In this document: in pieces, positions 1 to 5,767 of the stretch | How positions within the stretch are numbered: position 1 is the first letter of the stretch | How the letters are laid out: every line of letters begins with the position of its first letter | Source of the DNA: Leucobacter sp. | GTDB lineage: Bacteria; Actinomycetota; Actinomycetes; Actinomycetales; Microbacteriaceae | NCBI GenBank assembly: GCA_031178565.1 | Contig: JAPSIU010000192.1 | Span: 1 to 5,767, forward strand | Reading direction: 5' to 3' | DNA length: 5,767 nt | Program-made: the position numbers and the translations under genes | Notes under the pieces: generated by a model | Database searches by the model: none | Told to the model about the DNA's origin: nothing | Seen by the model: only the letters and a program-made list of their open reading frames with translations

Positions 1-144
1 GCCGCTGAAGACGAGACCGAGTCCCGTGACGAGCGCCGTCTGCTGAGGCGACAGCGGTGTCGCGATCAGCGCGACTCCTGCGAATATCGCGACGGTGGAC
101 AGTAGCAGGCGCACGGGAATGGAACCCGGTCGGGCAGCGGTCAT
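1..144 (-). CDS. N-terminus of an unidentified membrane protein (partial, runs off the left edge)
   Basis: The minus strand reads an open frame of 48 codons from an ATG at 144-142 to the window edge. After a short positively charged start (MTAARPGSIPVR) comes a hydrophobic segment at about residues 12-29 (LLLSTVAIFAGVALIATP), a short polar turn (LSPQQ), and the beginning of a second hydrophobic stretch (TALVTGLGLVFSG). This is the look of a polytopic inner-membrane protein. The segment is not followed by a cysteine lipobox or an obvious signal-peptidase site. A purine-rich ribosome binding site (GAAAGGGG, 150-157) lies 5 bases before the ATG and supports this start. It is divergent from the ABC-F gene, with 140 bases between the two starts. 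Too little is present to name the family; an ion or organic-anion transporter of the SLC13/DASS type is one possibility, but this is only a guess. Confidence 0.6.
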   Translation of the reverse strand, partial: MTAARPGSIPVRLLLSTVAIFAGVALIATPLSPQQTALVTGLGLVFSG

Positions 145-264
145 CTTCGCCCCTTTCGCGGCAAGCGGAACCTCACGGGAAGACAGCGTTCACCTCACTC
201 TGGCACAGCGGGTCGTCGTGCGCCATTCGCCGCGGCAGCCCGGTCGCGGCGGGCACCCCCCGAA

Positions 265-284
265 CCTCGTAGACTCGAGGAGTT
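265..284 (+). promoter_or_regulatory. Candidate -10 box and near-leaderless start of the ABC-F gene, inside an inverted repeat
   Basis: TAGACT at 270-275 fits the TANNNT -10 consensus of actinobacterial housekeeping promoters. No recognisable -35 box lies at the usual distance. Transcription would start about 7 bases downstream, near 281-283, leaving only 2-4 bases before the ATG at 285. The purine run GAGGAG (277-282) ends 2 bases before the ATG, which is too close for a normal Shine-Dalgarno site and fits a near-leaderless message better. The box is framed by a perfect 5-bp inverted repeat, CCTCG (265-269) and CGAGG (276-280). This arrangement could bind a regulator or be chance. Confidence 0.4.
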
Positions 285-2080
<1,796 letters not shown>

Positions 2081-2084
<4 letters not shown>

Positions 2085-2140
2085 CCGCGAGGGCAGTGAC
2101 TGCGAGAGCAGTGACTGCGAGAGCAGCGACTGCGAGGGCT
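2081..2140 (+). repeat. Four tandem 15-bp repeats carrying the ABC-F stop codon
   Basis: Units are 2081-2095 (GTGACCGCGAGGGCA), 2096-2110 and 2111-2125 (both GTGACTGCGAGAGCA, identical), and 2126-2140 (GCGACTGCGAGGGCT). The ABC-F stop TGA (2082-2084) lies in the first unit. Because the unit is a multiple of three, units 2 and 3 give further in-frame TGA codons at 2097-2099 and 2112-2114; unit 4 has CGA instead. Each central unit can fold as a small hairpin with a GAGA (GNRA-type) loop: ACTGC-GAGA-GCAGT at 2099-2112 and CTGC-GAGA-GCAG at 2115-2126. There are no spacers, so it is not a CRISPR array. A slippage-derived minisatellite is the simplest origin; a role in transcript ending or stability is possible. 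Confidence 0.9.
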
Positions 2141-2226
2141 CGGAGACACGACGTGTGTTCGCCGGGCCGCGCGCACTGCCCGCCGGCCGAGGTGCCAGTC
2201 GCCTGCCGTCTTTCGAAAGGCCACTC

Positions 2227-2301
2227 GTCCGTCGAGAGCGCATCCGTTTGCGTGGAAACGCGTATCGTCTCGGCGGAGGAATGCGCTCTCGCGTCACGGA
2301 C
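2227..2301. repeat. Long interrupted inverted repeat between convergent genes
   Basis: The left arm 2227-2243 (GTCCGT then CGAGAGCGCAT) pairs with the right arm 2281-2301 (ATGCGCTCTCG, a 4-base bulge CGTC, then ACGGAC). This gives 11 perfect pairs, the bulge, then 6 more pairs. The 37-base loop can itself form a small stem, GCGT-GGAA-ACGC (2250-2261). The element sits 31 bases past the DUF6457 stop on the minus strand and 142 bases past the ABC-F stop on the plus strand. It could act as a bidirectional transcription end or transcript-stabilising structure. No U-tract follows in either direction, so a classical intrinsic terminator is not shown. It could also hold a small RNA. Confidence 0.65.
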
Positions 2302-2308
2302 CGCTCGC

Positions 2309-2343
2309 GCCGACGGTTGCGGACCTTGCGCCTACCCGTCGGC
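2309..2343 (-). terminator. Candidate GC-rich hairpin straddling the DUF6457 stop codon
   Basis: GCCGACGG (2309-2316) and CCGTCGGC (2336-2343) are a perfect 8-bp inverted repeat separated by 19 bases. On the minus strand the first arm encodes the last codons of the DUF6457 gene and its TAG stop (2334-2332) lies in the loop. The loop holds a further 3-bp stem (GCG/CGC). There is no T-run after the stem, which is common for GC-rich actinobacterial ends. It may end the moeA-mobA-DUF6457 transcript together with the inverted repeat at 2227-2301. The structure is visible; the function is inferred. Confidence 0.35.
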
Positions 2344-2610
2344 TTCGCTCCGGCGCTGCGCCGCCAGCGCGACCAGGCGCTGCGAGAACTCGGCGAGCGC
2401 CGCATCGGGATCCTCCGCTCGTCCGACCGCCAGACCGAGCAGGTAGGCGGAGACGGGGGCCGCGGGGCGGGCCACGTCGTGGGCGACGTCGCGGGCCAGG
2501 TCGAGGATCGTGGCCGTCGCGGAGACATCCGGATCGAGGCCGATCTCGGCCGAGGCCGCGCGCACCCACTCGTCCAGCGCGGACGGCGGGAGATGACGGG
2601 TGTCGCTCAT
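2332..2610 (-). CDS. DUF6457 domain-containing protein
   Basis: A 92-residue soluble protein with no signal peptide. The core LDEWVRAASAEIGLD (12-26) followed by ILDLARDVAHDVARPAAP (35-52) and SAYLLGLAVGR (54-64) is the pattern of DUF6457, a small helical domain of unknown function in actinobacteria. It is often found beside, or fused to, MobA-type nucleotidyltransferases. Here it is the last gene of the moeA-mobA unit, 47 bases after mobA. The ATG at 2610 is supported by a strong ribosome binding site, GAGGAGGAG (complement of 2617-2625), 6 bases upstream. The context suggests a role in assembling or handling the molybdenum cofactor, perhaps as a partner of MobA, but no catalytic residues or biochemistry support this. 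Family assignment is from recalled sequence pattern. Confidence 0.85.
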   Translation of the reverse strand: MSDTRHLPPSALDEWVRAASAEIGLDPDVSATATILDLARDVAHDVARPAAPVSAYLLGLAVGRAEDPDAALAEFSQRLVALAAQRRSEADG

Positions 2611-2657
2611 GCTTCACTCCTCCTCGCACCGGCTTCGGGGAGACTCGCCGGCCGCCC

Positions 2658-3359
2658 TCAGTCTAGGCTCTCGGAGGCTCGTCGGAGCTCGTCGGGGGTG
2701 TCGATGTCGCCCGAGAGCCCCCCGCCCAGCTCGATCTCCCGCAGCCGCGCGCCCTCGAAGAGCACGCGGAGCGGCCGGTTCGCGAGTTCCCCGCCGAGGC
2801 GTCCGACGGCCCGCCGCAGCATCGCGGCCGAGTAGATCCCCGCGAGCCACTGCCTCCGTCCCGACTCGTCGCGAAGCAGGATTCCATCGCAGGCGCCCTC
2901 GTGCGCGCCGTCGGGTGTACCGTCGTGCACCCCGGCGGGGGCCGCGAGCTCGGGCAGCGCCAGCCCCAGCGTCTCGCACACCGTGTCGGGATGCACCAGG
3001 TCGCACGGCAGCAGCAGCACCCACTCCGCCGTGACGCTCGGAAGGGCCGCGGCGACGCCGGCGAGCGGGCCGGATCCCGGCGGATCCTCGCGCACGGAGA
3101 CGGAACCATCGGACGCCGCGTGCTCCGGGCCGACGACCACGATCCGAGCGGCGCCGGCCCGTTTCGCGGCCGACACGACCCGGTCCACGAGCCGGATCCC
3201 GCCGAGCCGGATCGAGGCCTTGTCCAGACCGCCGAGGCGCCTGCCCGCACCGCCGGCGAGGAGGATCGCGTCGAGGTTCACGCCGGCTGCGCTCGCCGTG
3301 CTCGTCGTGCTCGCAGCACTCGCCGCGCCCGCCGCTGGTACCACCTGCTCCGCGCTCAT
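2658..3359 (-). CDS. mobA: Molybdenum cofactor guanylyltransferase MobA
   Basis: MobA transfers GMP from GTP to Mo-molybdopterin, giving the MGD cofactor used by formate dehydrogenases and other DMSO-reductase family enzymes in the cytoplasm. The nucleotide-binding signature is LAGGAGRRLGGLDK (34-47, Lys47 being the conserved lysine). Next come EDPPGSGPLAG (91-101), LPCD with the probable Mg-binding Asp120 (117-120), and GDIDTPDEL near the end (217-225), where the family has a similar Asn/Asp-x-Asn/Asp-Thr-Pro motif. At 233 residues it is longer than E. coli MobA (about 194). The excess is mainly a low-complexity N-terminus (residues 9-26, tripeptide repeats) and a tetrapeptide-repeat loop (145-160). 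The ATG at 3359 is 4 bases after the moeA stop but has no good ribosome binding site, so translation is probably coupled to moeA. A GTG at 3281, directly before the conserved core (VNLDAILLAGG), would give 207 residues but also lacks one. A cytidylyltransferase such as MocA is a less likely alternative, because DUF6457 and fdhD neighbours point to a bis-MGD enzyme. Confidence 0.9.
   Translation of the reverse strand: MSAEQVVPAAGAASAASTTSTASAAGVNLDAILLAGGAGRRLGGLDKASIRLGGIRLVDRVVSAAKRAGAARIVVVGPEHAASDGSVSVREDPPGSGPLAGVAAALPSVTAEWVLLLPCDLVHPDTVCETLGLALPELAAPAGVHDGTPDGAHEGACDGILLRDESGRRQWLAGIYSAAMLRRAVGRLGGELANRPLRVLFEGARLREIELGGGLSGDIDTPDELRRASESLD
2880..2927 (-). repeat. Four 12-bp coding units in mobA (tetrapeptide repeat)
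   Basis: Residues 145-160 of MobA read HDGT-PDGA-HEGA-CDGI: four consecutive tetrapeptides with the shared core (D/E)G. The DNA units are diverged, so this is an old or selected repeat. It lies after the catalytic Asp120 region and probably forms a surface loop with acidic and His/Cys side chains. I know of no such repeat in typical MobA. Confidence 0.6.
3282..3335 (-). repeat. Six 9-bp coding units near the mobA start (tripeptide repeat)
   Basis: Residues 9-26 of MobA read AAG-AAS-AAS-TTS-TAS-AAG, six imperfect tripeptides encoded by six adjacent 9-bp units (on the plus strand, for example GCTCGCCGT at 3291-3299 and GCTCGTCGT at 3300-3308). The segment sits entirely before the nucleotide-binding core and ends at the alternative GTG start at 3281. 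It would be a disordered Ala/Ser/Thr tail if translated. Confidence 0.75.
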
Positions 3360-3363
3360 CGGC

Positions 3364-4665
3364 TCACGACCCCAGCAGGATCACGGGCACGGTCTCGCCG
3401 CGGCGCACGTCGCCCCGCTCGGGCCCGACCAGCGCATACCCCTCGGCCTCCCCGTGCCCGCCCACGGCGTGCGAGACACCGCGAGGGTCGACGACCGGCG
3501 CGCAGACGAGCGCGTCGCCGTCGTTCGCGAGCGAGACCGGCAGCACCTGCAACCGCCCCGCGGCTCCCGGCCAGTCGACGGCCGCGCGGGTCGGCACGCG
3601 CAGCCGATGCGGGCTCCGCCGTCCCTGCATGGTCAGGAGCGCCGGACGCACGAAGAGCTCGAAACTCACCGCCGCGCTCACGGGGTTCCCCGGAAGCGCG
3701 AAGATGAAGGCGCCGCCCCGCAGTACTCCAGCGCACTGCGGCTGACCCGGCCGCACCGCGACCCGCACCGCACGCACGCCCGGCTCGGCCTCGAGTGCGA
3801 TCCGGGTGACGTCGCGGACACCCGGACCCACCCCGCCCGTCGTGATCACGACATCGGCGGCCCGAGCGCACTCGTCGAGGATCGCGGCGAGCTCCTCCGG
3901 CCGGTCGGCGCTGCGCCGGACCGCGCTCGCCCGGATCCCCGCGTCCTCCAGGAAGCCGACGATGAGCGCGGAGTTCGATTCGGGGATCTCGCCGCGAGCG
4001 AGGGACTCGCCGCTCGCGCGCAGCTCCGCCCCGGTGACGAGCACGGCGACTCGCGGCGTCGCGCTCACCCGCACGCGCTCCACGCCCGCGGCCGCGAGCG
4101 CTGCGACGCGAGTGCTGGTGAGCTCGTCGCCCGCGCGCGCGAGCACGGCCCCGCGCGCGACATCCTCGCCCCGCCGGCGGATGTTCTTCCCCGCGGAGAC
4201 GGGTTCGCGCATCCGCACCGCGCGATCCGCCCAGCGTCCCGGGCCGGCCTCGCCCTCGGTGCGCTCGACGGCGACGACCGCGTCGGCGTCGGAGGGGACC
4301 GGTGCTCCCGTCATGATGCGCACGGTCTCGCCCGGGTCGAGCCGCGGATCCTCCGCGCTGCCCGCGAGCACCTCGCCGACGACCCGCAGGTCGACCGCGT
4401 CCTCCGCGACGATCCCGGAACCACTGCCATCGTCGCTGTCGCTGCCGCTGCCGCTGCCGTCGCGCGGGACGACTCCCGCGAGATCCGCGCTCCGGACGGC
4501 GTAGCCGTCCATCGCCGAGTTGTCCCACAGGGGGAGCGGATTCGGGGAGATCGCATCCTCGGCGAGGGTGCGGCCCGAGGCCTCGCGGACCGGCGCCCAC
4601 TCGGACGGGAGTCTCCGCACGCGCTCGAGGATCCAGCTCAGATGCTCCTCGGGGGTGATCGCCAC
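3364..4665 (-). CDS. moeA: Molybdopterin molybdotransferase MoeA
   Basis: MoeA inserts molybdate into adenylylated molybdopterin to form the molybdenum cofactor. The 433-residue protein shows the family motifs in order: NSAMDGYAVRSADL (49-62), IMTGAPVP (117-124), GKNIRRRGEDVARGAV (159-174), TGAEL (211-215), SNSALIVGFLEDAG (230-243), TTGGVGPGVRDVT (275-287) and ALPGNPVSAAVSFELFVRPAL (323-343). Aligned by eye with E. coli MoeA, the residues equivalent to Asp59, Thr100, Asp142, Glu188, Asp228 and Asp259 are kept (Asp53, Thr119, Asp168, Glu214, Asp254, Asp285). Lys275 and Lys279 are Arg301 and Arg305, and the usual TGDEL is TGAEL. The VAVRPGQPQ stretch resembles the actinobacterial subgroup, so the protein is probably active. 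An unusual Gly/Ser/Asp run (70-84) enlarges the loop before VDLRVVGEVLAG. The GTG start is set by GAGGAGG (complement of 4673-4679), 7 bases upstream, and by the family-like N-terminus. It heads the minus-strand unit, 4 bases before mobA, and is divergent from fdhD. One other paralog elsewhere in the genome cannot be excluded. Confidence 0.95.
   Translation of the reverse strand: MAITPEEHLSWILERVRRLPSEWAPVREASGRTLAEDAISPNPLPLWDNSAMDGYAVRSADLAGVVPRDGSGSGSDSDDGSGSGIVAEDAVDLRVVGEVLAGSAEDPRLDPGETVRIMTGAPVPSDADAVVAVERTEGEAGPGRWADRAVRMREPVSAGKNIRRRGEDVARGAVLARAGDELTSTRVAALAAAGVERVRVSATPRVAVLVTGAELRASGESLARGEIPESNSALIVGFLEDAGIRASAVRRSADRPEELAAILDECARAADVVITTGGVGPGVRDVTRIALEAEPGVRAVRVAVRPGQPQCAGVLRGGAFIFALPGNPVSAAVSFELFVRPALLTMQGRRSPHRLRVPTRAAVDWPGAAGRLQVLPVSLANDGDALVCAPVVDPRGVSHAVGGHGEAEGYALVGPERGDVRRGETVPVILLGS
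4414..4458 (-). repeat. Gly-Ser/Asp-Ser simple repeat inside moeA
   Basis: MoeA residues 70-84 read GSGSGSDSDDGSGSG, made by alternating GGC/GAC and AGC codons, a degenerate 6-bp repeat (GGCAGC on the minus strand). The reading frame is kept. The run lies in the poorly conserved stretch between the NSAMDGYA motif and the VVGEVLAG strand, where a flexible acidic surface loop should be tolerated. It most likely arose by replication slippage. Confidence 0.85.
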
Positions 4666-4672
4666 CAGTCCG

Positions 4673-4679
4673 CCTCCTC
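4673..4679 (-). promoter_or_regulatory. Ribosome binding site that fixes the moeA GTG start
   Basis: On the minus strand GAGGAGG is followed by 7 bases and then GTG at 4665-4663. This near-perfect Shine-Dalgarno match at ideal spacing is the main reason for choosing the GTG start. Confidence 0.8.
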
Positions 4680-4733
4680 GGCGCGGGATCGCATCGACGG
4701 TCGGCGTTCCGCCTTGCTGTCGCGCACCACTCC

Positions 4734-4739
4734 ATGCTA
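4734..4739 (-). promoter_or_regulatory. Candidate -10 box for the moeA-mobA-DUF6457 unit
   Basis: The minus strand has TAGCAT, a TANNNT match, in the 84-base gap between the divergent moeA and fdhD genes. No convincing -35 box is seen; that position falls inside the fdhD start. Transcription from here would give a leader of about 60 bases carrying the good moeA ribosome binding site. That is too short for a known molybdenum-cofactor riboswitch. Confidence 0.35.
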
Positions 4740-4742
4740 GTC

Positions 4743-4748
4743 AGGAGG
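4743..4748 (+). promoter_or_regulatory. Misplaced Shine-Dalgarno-like AGGAGG at the fdhD start
   Basis: AGGAGG ends only one base before the GTG at 4750. An in-frame TAG at 4738-4740 rules out an upstream start, and no in-frame ATG, GTG or TTG follows until Met45, beyond conserved residues. The GTG is therefore the only credible start, and the purine run is too close for normal pairing. The message may be leaderless, as suggested for the ABC-F gene. CTCC (4730-4733) could pair with GGAG (4744-4747) if a longer leader exists. Confidence 0.5.
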
Positions 4749-4749
4749 G

Positions 4750-5577
4750 GTGTCCCGTATCGCCAGCCGTCGCCGAGTCACCCGGATCACCGTCGGTGAG
4801 GGGCGTCGCAGCCGCACCGACTACCTCGCGTTCGAGGAACCGCTCGAGATCCGGGTCTTCGGACGGTCCCTCGCGGTCACCATGCGCACGCCGGGCCACG
4901 ACGTCGAACTCGCCGCGGGTTTCCTCGTCTCGGAGGGCGTGATCCACCGCGCCGACGAGTTCAGCACGGCGAGATACTGCGCCGGCGCCACGGTCGACGA
5001 CGGCAACACCTACAACGTGCTCGACGTGACGCTCGCGCCGGGTGTCGCGCCGCCGGATCCGAGCCTCGCGCGCAACTTCACCACCACGAGCGCGTGCGGC
5101 CTGTGCGGCAAGGCGAGCATCGAGGCGGTGCACACGAACTCGCGCTTCCGGGTGGACGAGGATCCGCTGACGATCTCCCCGGAGACTCTCGCGCGCTTCC
5201 CCGACGACCTCCGCGCCGCGCAGGCGGTCTTCGACCGCACGGGCGGTTTGCACGCCGCCGCGCTGTTCGACGGCGCCAGCGGCGAGATGCTGGTGCTGCG
5301 CGAGGACGTCGGTCGTCACAACGCGGTCGACAAGGTCGTGGGGTGGGCCCTCATGCGCGAGCGGCTTCCGGCGCGTCAGTGCGTGCTGATGGTATCGGGG
5401 CGCGCCAGCTTCGAACTCACGCAGAAGGCGCTCATGGCGGGGATCCCGATGCTGGCCGCCGTGTCCGCCCCCTCCTCCCTCGCGGCCGAACTCGCCACCG
5501 ACGCGGGTATGACGCTCGTCGGGTTCCTGCGGGGACCGTCGATGGTCGTCTACAGCCGAGAGGACCGGCTCGAGTGA
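4750..5577 (+). CDS. fdhD: Formate dehydrogenase accessory sulfurtransferase FdhD
   Basis: FdhD takes sulfur from a cysteine desulfurase such as IscS and passes it to the molybdenum of bis-MGD, a step needed for formate dehydrogenase activity. It works in the cytoplasm. The 275-residue protein is full length. It shows EEPLEIRVFGRSLAVTMRTP (29-48), DVELAAGFLVSEG (51-63), the sulfur-carrying pair in ACGLCGK (Cys116 and Cys119), TGGLHAAALF (164-173), REDVGRHNAVDKVVGWAL (184-201), VSGRASFELTQKALMAGIP (215-233) and AVSAPSSLAAELA (237-249). All are hallmark FdhD motifs, with both cysteines kept. The start is the GTG at 4750 (see the separate entry). It is divergent from moeA across 84 bases and its stop overlaps the modA start (GTGA, 5574-5577), so fdhD and modA are probably co-transcribed and translationally coupled. 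A formate dehydrogenase must be encoded elsewhere; it is not in the window. Confidence 0.97.
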   Translation: MSRIASRRRVTRITVGEGRRSRTDYLAFEEPLEIRVFGRSLAVTMRTPGHDVELAAGFLVSEGVIHRADEFSTARYCAGATVDDGNTYNVLDVTLAPGVAPPDPSLARNFTTTSACGLCGKASIEAVHTNSRFRVDEDPLTISPETLARFPDDLRAAQAVFDRTGGLHAAALFDGASGEMLVLREDVGRHNAVDKVVGWALMRERLPARQCVLMVSGRASFELTQKALMAGIPMLAAVSAPSSLAAELATDAGMTLVGFLRGPSMVVYSREDRLE

Positions 5578-5767
5578 GACGGATCAGGGCGGTCCCGGTT
5601 GCCGGCGCGCTGCTGGCGCTCGCGGCCCTGCTGAGCGCCTGCTCGGCCCCGCACTCCGACACCCCCGCCGGCGGAGAAGCGTCCGGATCGGCGGTGCGCG
5701 GCGAACTCACCGTCTTCGCGGCGGCCTCCCTGCAGCAGGCGTTCGCCGAGCTCACGGAGGAATTCTC
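5574..5767 (+). CDS. modA: Molybdate ABC transporter substrate-binding lipoprotein ModA (partial, runs off the right edge)
   Basis: The frame opens at a GTG at 5574 that overlaps the fdhD stop (GTGA) and is open for 64 codons to the window edge. A basic N-terminus (MRRIRAVPVA) and hydrophobic segment (11-20) lead to a lipobox LSAC with Cys23, so the protein is expected to be lipid-anchored outside the membrane. A Ser/Gly-rich spacer (24-43) follows, then GELTVFAAASLQQAFAELTEEF (43-64). This is the typical first strand and helix of ModA, where the serine in AAAS is one of the residues that bind the oxyanion. A weak ribosome binding site AGAGGA (5559-5564) is 9 bases upstream. ModA delivers molybdate to the ModBC permease, whose genes probably follow. 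Tungstate-binding or other oxyanion relatives are possible, but the fdhD/moeA/mobA setting favours molybdate. Confidence 0.88.
   Translation, partial: MRRIRAVPVAGALLALAALLSACSAPHSDTPAGGEASGSAVRGELTVFAAASLQQAFAELTEEF

Noticed and set aside
2210..2219. Palindrome CTTTCGAAAG as an operator or terminator.
   Set aside because: A perfect 10-bp palindrome, but it leaves no loop for an RNA hairpin and has no gene start near it. A single palindrome of this size is weak evidence.
2263..2300. TATCGT followed by GGAGGA and an ATG at 2281 on the plus strand, resembling a promoter, ribosome binding site and start.
   Set aside because: The frame runs antisense into DUF6457 and encodes Arg-rich sequence without recognisable domain. 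The ATG is part of the inverted repeat arm, which explains it better.
2983..4740. A 585-codon plus-strand open frame covering mobA and moeA, and the 459-codon minus-strand frame at 3356-4735.
   Set aside because: Both are shadows of moeA/mobA: Arg/Ala/Pro-rich, without motifs, whereas the chosen frames carry complete conserved motifs.
4666..4749. Molybdenum-cofactor riboswitch in the moeA leader.
   Set aside because: The whole gap is 84 bases, shorter than the known Moco motif, and I see no matching multi-stem structure.

Overview
The window is a GC-rich stretch of chromosome that looks actinobacterial, most likely from the Micrococcales/Microbacteriaceae. This is inferred from the strong G/C third-position bias, the use of GTG as start codon in three of the six genes with a visible start other than the edge gene, the presence of a DUF6457 protein, and an actinobacterial-type MoeA. 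No ribosomal or marker gene is present to fix the genus. I see no tRNA, rRNA, CRISPR array, insertion sequence or phage gene, and no gene-free stretch longer than about 250 bases.

Left part (1-2140): the N-terminus of a membrane protein runs off the left edge on the minus strand. It is divergent from a complete plus-strand gene for a duplicated-ATPase ABC-F protein of Uup-like architecture. That gene appears to be transcribed from a near-leaderless promoter and ends exactly in a four-copy 15-bp tandem repeat that supplies three in-frame stop codons.

Middle (2085-2331): a convergent intergenic region of 247 bases. Besides the repeat it holds a long interrupted inverted repeat and an 8-bp hairpin that straddles the stop codon of the next gene. 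These probably separate the two convergent transcription units.

Right part (2332-5767): a molybdenum-cofactor and formate-dehydrogenase maturation locus arranged as two divergent units. Minus strand, in transcription order: moeA (Mo insertion into molybdopterin), mobA (GMP attachment to give the bis-MGD form) and a small DUF6457 protein. Plus strand: fdhD (sulfurtransferase that activates formate dehydrogenase), then modA (molybdate-binding lipoprotein), which overlaps fdhD by four bases and is cut by the window edge. Together they cover molybdate capture, insertion of Mo into the cofactor, nucleotide attachment, and sulfuration of a bis-MGD enzyme. A formate dehydrogenase or related oxidoreductase and the modBC permease genes are expected nearby but are not in the window.

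The most unusual feature is the density of short in-register tandem repeats: 15 bp after the ABC-F stop, 9 bp and 12 bp inside mobA, and 6 bp inside moeA. All have units divisible by three, and the coding ones make low-complexity insertions in otherwise well-conserved enzymes. I find no clear evidence of a wholly new system; the best leads are these repeats, the inverted repeats between the convergent genes, and the DUF6457 link to molybdenum cofactor synthesis.
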